Below are positions 60,466-64,000 of a stretch of DNA of 64,000 nucleotides, in pieces (within the stretch, counting starts at the first letter, position 1; each line of letters opens with the position of its first letter). The notes below the pieces were generated by a model. It saw nothing but the letters and a program-made list of their open reading frames with translations, was not told the origin of the DNA and made no database searches. A program made the position numbers and the translations under genes. Source of the stretch: Catalinimonas alkaloidigena (GTDB lineage: Bacteria > Bacteroidota > Bacteroidia > Cytophagales > Flexibacteraceae); assembly GCF_900100765.1 (NCBI RefSeq), contig NZ_FNFO01000003.1, positions 372,001-436,000 on the forward strand. The letters run 5' to 3'.

Positions 60466-61743
60466 CTACTCGATCGACGCGAAGCCGGTATACGGATGCA
60501 ACACGTCGGGCAGGCGCACTCCCTCGGGTGTCTGGTTATTTTCCAGCAACGCCGCTACAATCCGTGGCAGGGCCAGCGCACTCCCGTTGAGCGTATGGAG
60601 GATCTCCGGCTTCTTGCCGGCTTCGGGCCGGTAGCGCAGCTTGAGGCGATTGGCCTGGAAGGTTTCGAAATTACTGACCGAGCTCACTTCCAGCCAGCGC
60701 TGCTGCGCGGCCGACCACACTTCCAGGTCGTAGGTCAGGGCGGAGGTGAAGCCCATGTCGCCCCCACATAACCGTAACACCCGGTACGGAAGCTGCAACT
60801 GTTGCAACAGATGCTCGACGTGCGCCAGCATTTCTTCCAGGGCCTGGTACGATTCTTCCGGCCGGCGCACTTGTACAATCTCCACCTTGTCGAACTGGTG
60901 TAGTCGGTTCAGGCCCCGTACGTGCGCTCCCCACGAGCCCGCCTCCCGCCGGAAACAGGGCGTATACCCCACGTGGCGCACCGGCAGCTCGTCCTTTTCC
61001 AGAATCACGTCGCGGTACAGGTTGGTAATGGGCACTTCGGCCGTCGGGATGACAAACAGATCGTCGGCGGTGATGTGGTACATCTGTCCATCTTTGTCGG
61101 GCAACTGGCCCGTGCCATAACCCGAGTCGCGATTGACCAGGATCGGGGGCTGAACCTCGACGTATCCGGCTTCCATGGCCTTGTCCAGGAAAAAGTTGAC
61201 CAGCGCCCGCTGCAATCGGGCCCCTTTTCCCTTATAAACCGGAAAACCTGCTCCGGAAATTTTATTCCCTAGTTCAAAGTCGATAATATTGTACTGGCGA
61301 ATGAGGTCCCAATGCGGCAGCGCTTCCGTGGGCAAATGTGGGTGCTCACCAACCTCCCGTACGACTTCGTTCTCATCCGCCGACGTCCCTGCCGGAACGC
61401 TCTCGTGGGGTACGTTAGGCAATTCCACCAACCACTCGTCGAGGGTCGCAACGGCCGTGGCGAGTTGATCTGTCAGTTCTTTAGAGCGGGTACGGAGCTG
61501 AGCGGCTTCCTGCTTGGCAATTTCGGCCTGATCGCGCTGTCCGGTTTTCATCAACTGCCCAATGGCTTTGGCGCGTTGGTTGGCATCGGCCAGCACACGG
61601 TCGAGTTGTCCCTGCAATTCACGTCGCTGAGTGTCCAGGTCCAGAATGCGCGCCACGCGGGTTTCGGCATTCGGGAAATTCCGCTTTTGCAGACCAGCCA
61701 ACACCTTTTCTTGATTTTCGCGAATAAACTGAACTTGTAACAT
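60466..61743 (-). CDS. serS: seryl-tRNA synthetase
   Basis: A 425-residue class II synthetase from the ATG at 61743. The N-terminal coiled coil that grips the long variable arm of tRNA-Ser spans about 25-100. Class II motifs follow. Motif 2 is CFRREAGSWGAHVRGLNRLHQFDKVE, and motif 3 is LNGSALALPRIVAALLENNQTPEGVRLPDVLHPY. The TAEVPITNLYRD stretch is standard. Normal length. A TACTTTTG box lies upstream on its strand (61804-61811) without a -33 partner. Confidence 0.97.
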   Translation of the reverse strand: MLQVQFIRENQEKVLAGLQKRNFPNAETRVARILDLDTQRRELQGQLDRVLADANQRAKAIGQLMKTGQRDQAEIAKQEAAQLRTRSKELTDQLATAVATLDEWLVELPNVPHESVPAGTSADENEVVREVGEHPHLPTEALPHWDLIRQYNIIDFELGNKISGAGFPVYKGKGARLQRALVNFFLDKAMEAGYVEVQPPILVNRDSGYGTGQLPDKDGQMYHITADDLFVIPTAEVPITNLYRDVILEKDELPVRHVGYTPCFRREAGSWGAHVRGLNRLHQFDKVEIVQVRRPEESYQALEEMLAHVEHLLQQLQLPYRVLRLCGGDMGFTSALTYDLEVWSAAQQRWLEVSSVSNFETFQANRLKLRYRPEAGKKPEILHTLNGSALALPRIVAALLENNQTPEGVRLPDVLHPYTGFASIE

Positions 61744-62111
61744 AAAATGATTGTAAGAAGTATATGTACATGAGTGACCACCCTTCGCCAAGGGTTGGGG
61801 CGGCAAAAGTAAAGAAACCTTTCAGTGCAGCCGCCGTAATTGTACACGCGAGGAACTAATACTAAAATCACGACGTACAATTTTCCGTAAACTTTTTTGC
61901 AGTGGTCAATGCCATTACCTTGACAAGTAAGGCCTGAATTGATACTATTGCAGAATTGTTTCCGACCCGAGCCTACATCATAGCAGGCTTGTTCCTTTTT
62001 AGATGCTTTTCTTACCCCTACGCCTTCCGGCTTAGATCACAAACTAGTCAGCCATTGCGCATTTTATACCCTCACTGTGCGTGAACATCGAATTTCTACG
62101 AGTCCCATTTT
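61744..62111. other. serS-rho intergenic region and rho leader
   Basis: About 370 bases between divergent starts. Besides the -7-like box for serS, it contains a weak hairpin (AGCCT at 61970-61974 with AGGCT at 61985-61989) followed by a T-rich stretch to about 62000, which would lie in the rho leader. rho leaders are often autoregulated; whether this one is cannot be judged by eye. No open frame of note. Confidence 0.4.
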
Positions 62112-63860
62112 ATGTATAACATTGAAGAACTGCGAGGAAAGCTTCTTTCCGAACTAAAAGAGATTGCTGAGGATTTGGGCGTCAAGAATTACAAACGAGT
62201 CGCCAAAAACGACCTTGTCTACAAAATACTTGACCAGCAGGCAGTTATCCCCGAAAAAGAATTGCCCCCTAAAAAGGGTGCCGAAGCGGAAGACAGCAAA
62301 GAGCCTGTGGCGAAAAGCGCCTCAACATCAGCCGCCGAGCCTGAGAAAGACCGAGAAGAGAACCGCGCGCCTCGCAAGCGTGTGCGTGTGAAGCGGGCAA
62401 ACGTCAAAGAGGTCGCCGCAGAACCTTCTCACCCCTCAAAAAACACGTCGTCCTCAAACGATAATGACAACGACGACGAAGATATAGACCTACTCAAATC
62501 GTTTACGTCAGAGATAGAACAAACCATGACCTCATTCGATGCCGATGAGGAAGAGTCTGCTCCGCCACCCCCAAAACCCAGCCGGGAACGCGAACAGCCC
62601 AAGCGCGAACGCGAAAACGTGGTGCACAACAACGGAAACCGCCCCAATAACAACCCCAATGGCAACGGTGCTTCCGCAGCCGCCCCCGCTCCTCAAACTC
62701 ACAACCAGCGCCCGACGAAAAAGTCTCAAAAACAGATCCGCGATTTCGATGGCGTGATCGACAATGAGGGCGTATTGGAGATGATGCAGGACGGTTACGG
62801 CTTTTTACGGTCGCCCGACTACAACTATTTAGCTTCTCCCGACGACATTTACGTGTCGCCGTCTCAAATTAAACTGTTCGGCCTCAAAACGGGCGACACG
62901 GTGCGCGGCCAGATTCGCCCGCCGAAAGAGGGTGAAAAATACTTTGCGCTGCTGCGCGTCGAGACCGTGAACGGAAAGACCACCGAAGAAATTCGCGACC
63001 GCGTTCCGTTTGAGTACCTGACGCCGCTGTTCCCGAACGAACGGCTGCAACTCAGCACCGCCAGCAACAAACTTTCGACCCGTGTGCTCGATTTGTTCTC
63101 GCCCATTGGGAAGGGACAGCGGGGCATGATCGTCGCCCAGCCCAAAACCGGTAAAACGGTGCTGTTGCAGGAAATTGCCAATGCCATTGCCGAAAACCAC
63201 CCGGAAGTGTATCTGTTGGTGTTGCTGATCGACGAACGTCCGGAAGAGGTAACCGACATGGCGCGCAACGTCCGGGCAGAAGTGATTTCGTCGACCTTCG
63301 ACGAACAGGCCGAGCGCCACGTAAAAGTGGCCAGCATTGTCCTGGAAAAAGCCAAACGTCTGGTAGAGTGTGGTCACGACGTGGTGATTCTGCTGGATTC
63401 CATCACCCGCCTGGCCCGTGCCTACAACACGGTGGTGCCGTCGTCGGGTAAAATCCTGTCCGGTGGTGTCGATGCCAACGCCCTCCACAAGCCCAAGCGT
63501 TTCTTCGGTGCGGCCCGCAACGTTGAAAACGGCGGTTCGCTGACCATTATCGCCACGGCGCTGATCGAGACCGGCTCGAAGATGGACGAAGTGATTTTCG
63601 AAGAATTTAAAGGTACCGGTAACATGGAATTGCAGCTTGACCGCAAGCTGGCCAACAAGCGTGTGTACCCGGCCATCGACGTACCTGCTTCCGGCACCCG
63701 CCGCGAAGACCTGCTCATGGAAAAAGACGAGCTATCGCGCGTCTGGATTCTGCGCAAGCACATGTCCGACATGACCTCGATCGAAGCGATGGAGTTCCTC
63801 AAAGACAAAATGAAAGGCACGCGCGACAACGCCGAATTCCTGATTTCGATGAACGGCTAA
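62112..63860 (+). CDS. rho: transcription termination factor Rho
   Basis: A 582-residue hexameric RNA helicase, about 160 longer than E. coli Rho. It starts with a Rho_N/SAP-like helix bundle ([21 protein letters not shown]). A long acidic, then Arg/Asn/Pro-rich disordered insert spans about 50-215. The cold-shock-like RNA site follows ([19 protein letters not shown]). The ATPase has Walker [12 protein letters not shown], Walker [17 protein letters not shown], and the Q- and R-loops [23 protein letters not shown]. The long insert is usual in Bacteroidota and actinobacteria. Termination at C-rich untranslated RNA is its role. Confidence 0.97.
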   Translation: MYNIEELRGKLLSELKEIAEDLGVKNYKRVAKNDLVYKILDQQAVIPEKELPPKKGAEAEDSKEPVAKSASTSAAEPEKDREENRAPRKRVRVKRANVKEVAAEPSHPSKNTSSSNDNDNDDEDIDLLKSFTSEIEQTMTSFDADEEESAPPPPKPSREREQPKRERENVVHNNGNRPNNNPNGNGASAAAPAPQTHNQRPTKKSQKQIRDFDGVIDNEGVLEMMQDGYGFLRSPDYNYLASPDDIYVSPSQIKLFGLKTGDTVRGQIRPPKEGEKYFALLRVETVNGKTTEEIRDRVPFEYLTPLFPNERLQLSTASNKLSTRVLDLFSPIGKGQRGMIVAQPKTGKTVLLQEIANAIAENHPEVYLLVLLIDERPEEVTDMARNVRAEVISSTFDEQAERHVKVASIVLEKAKRLVECGHDVVILLDSITRLARAYNTVVPSSGKILSGGVDANALHKPKRFFGAARNVENGGSLTIIATALIETGSKMDEVIFEEFKGTGNMELQLDRKLANKRVYPAIDVPASGTRREDLLMEKDELSRVWILRKHMSDMTSIEAMEFLKDKMKGTRDNAEFLISMNG

Positions 63861-63884
63861 GACGCCGTTGTGTCCCCATAAAAC

Positions 63885-63917
63885 AAGGCAGTCCGTTGAG
63901 GGCTGCCTTTTCTTTTT
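63885..63917 (+). terminator. terminator of rho
   Basis: AAGGCAGTCC (63885-63894) with GGGCTGCCTT (63900-63909), one wobble, 5-base loop, then a T-rich tail to 63917. Confidence 0.88.
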
Positions 63918-64000
63918 AGCTACCTTTGCGGCGCATTTTAACGGGTAAACCACCTGACTTTTGAGTAACCCTTGCCGACCGCAACGCAGGCGTCTTGCGG
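63918..64000 (+). other. possible promoter and start of the next gene
   Basis: A TACCTTTG box occurs at 63921-63928. From a TTG at 63961 the frame stays open to the window end (L/M-S-N-P-C-R-P-Q-R-R-R-L-A). A basic start of this kind could open a membrane protein, but 13 codons are too few to judge. Confidence 0.25.

Overview
The window looks like chromosomal DNA from an aerobic, moderately GC-rich member of the Bacteroidota, most likely a Cytophagales-type organism. Support comes from several directions. Three tRNA genes, a small lipoprotein gene and a tetR-type gene are preceded by the Bacteroidota promoter pattern TTTG (or TTG), 19 bases, TAnnTTTG. The gene content is also typical: PorT-like and PagL-like outer-membrane barrels, an OmpH/Skp chaperone, a DUF4230 protein, a long-tailed Rho, phosphosulfolactate synthase and a kynurenine-type catabolic pair. 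I cannot name the genus.

Layout. 1-16.5 kb: a sensor kinase cut by the left edge, an MFS permease, glmM with a cysteine desulfurase, a NqrM-like membrane peptide, YceI lipoprotein, universal stress protein, lipid kinase and SUI1 factor, an M28 peptidase / DUF4230 / PLP-deaminase run, a RluD-type pseudouridine synthase, an aldose epimerase-like protein, a PagL-like barrel, mazG and an apparently autoregulated TetR repressor. 16.5-20.4 kb: a Fur-family regulator, ruvB, apbE, tRNA-Val and a histone-H1-like basic protein. 20.4-26.4 kb: a tight reverse-strand run, TPR protein - comA - DUF368 translocase - aroE - uvrB. 26.5-32.2 kb: a capsule/exopolysaccharide operon, rfbC - Wza-like - Wzc-like kinase - CpsB-like phosphatase - epimerase. 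32.3-35.7 kb: hflX, tRNA-Arg, two small unknown proteins, a PorT-like barrel and a lipoprotein. 35.7-38.3 kb: the 3-hydroxyanthranilate branch (ACMSD, HAAO, and a divergent SDR lacking the usual active-site Tyr and Lys). 38.8-42.6 kb: thioredoxin, two tandem paralogous lipoproteins, OmpH-like protein and an AlbA_2 protein. 42.6-48.2 kb: a tripartite RND efflux operon. 48.5-51.1 kb: a THUMP-like methyltransferase and an M20 dipeptidase. 51.4-53.6 kb: one AT-rich gene for a SIR2-domain protein, placed between a perfect 17-bp inverted repeat and tRNA-fMet. 53.7-64 kb: housekeeping genes era, der, rpiB, tatC, glyA, a TPR protein, a GNAT acetyltransferase, serS and rho.

How the genes work together. 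Most of the window is stable core genome: translation and ribosome GTPases, DNA repair, cell-wall precursors and export. The reverse-strand capsule operon carries a full regulatory and export set (export channel, BY-kinase co-polymerase, matching phosphatase, one sugar-nucleotide enzyme) but no glycosyltransferases, so its polymer genes must lie elsewhere. The efflux operon is complete. The kynurenine set covers ring opening and decarboxylation only; upstream kynurenine genes are not here.

The clearest foreign-looking piece is the SIR2 gene. Its composition differs from its neighbours, its NADase residues are intact, and dyad-symmetric DNA lies on both sides. It is the best candidate in the window for an accessory, probably antiviral, system. 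No insertion sequences, integrases, CRISPR arrays or rRNA genes were seen.
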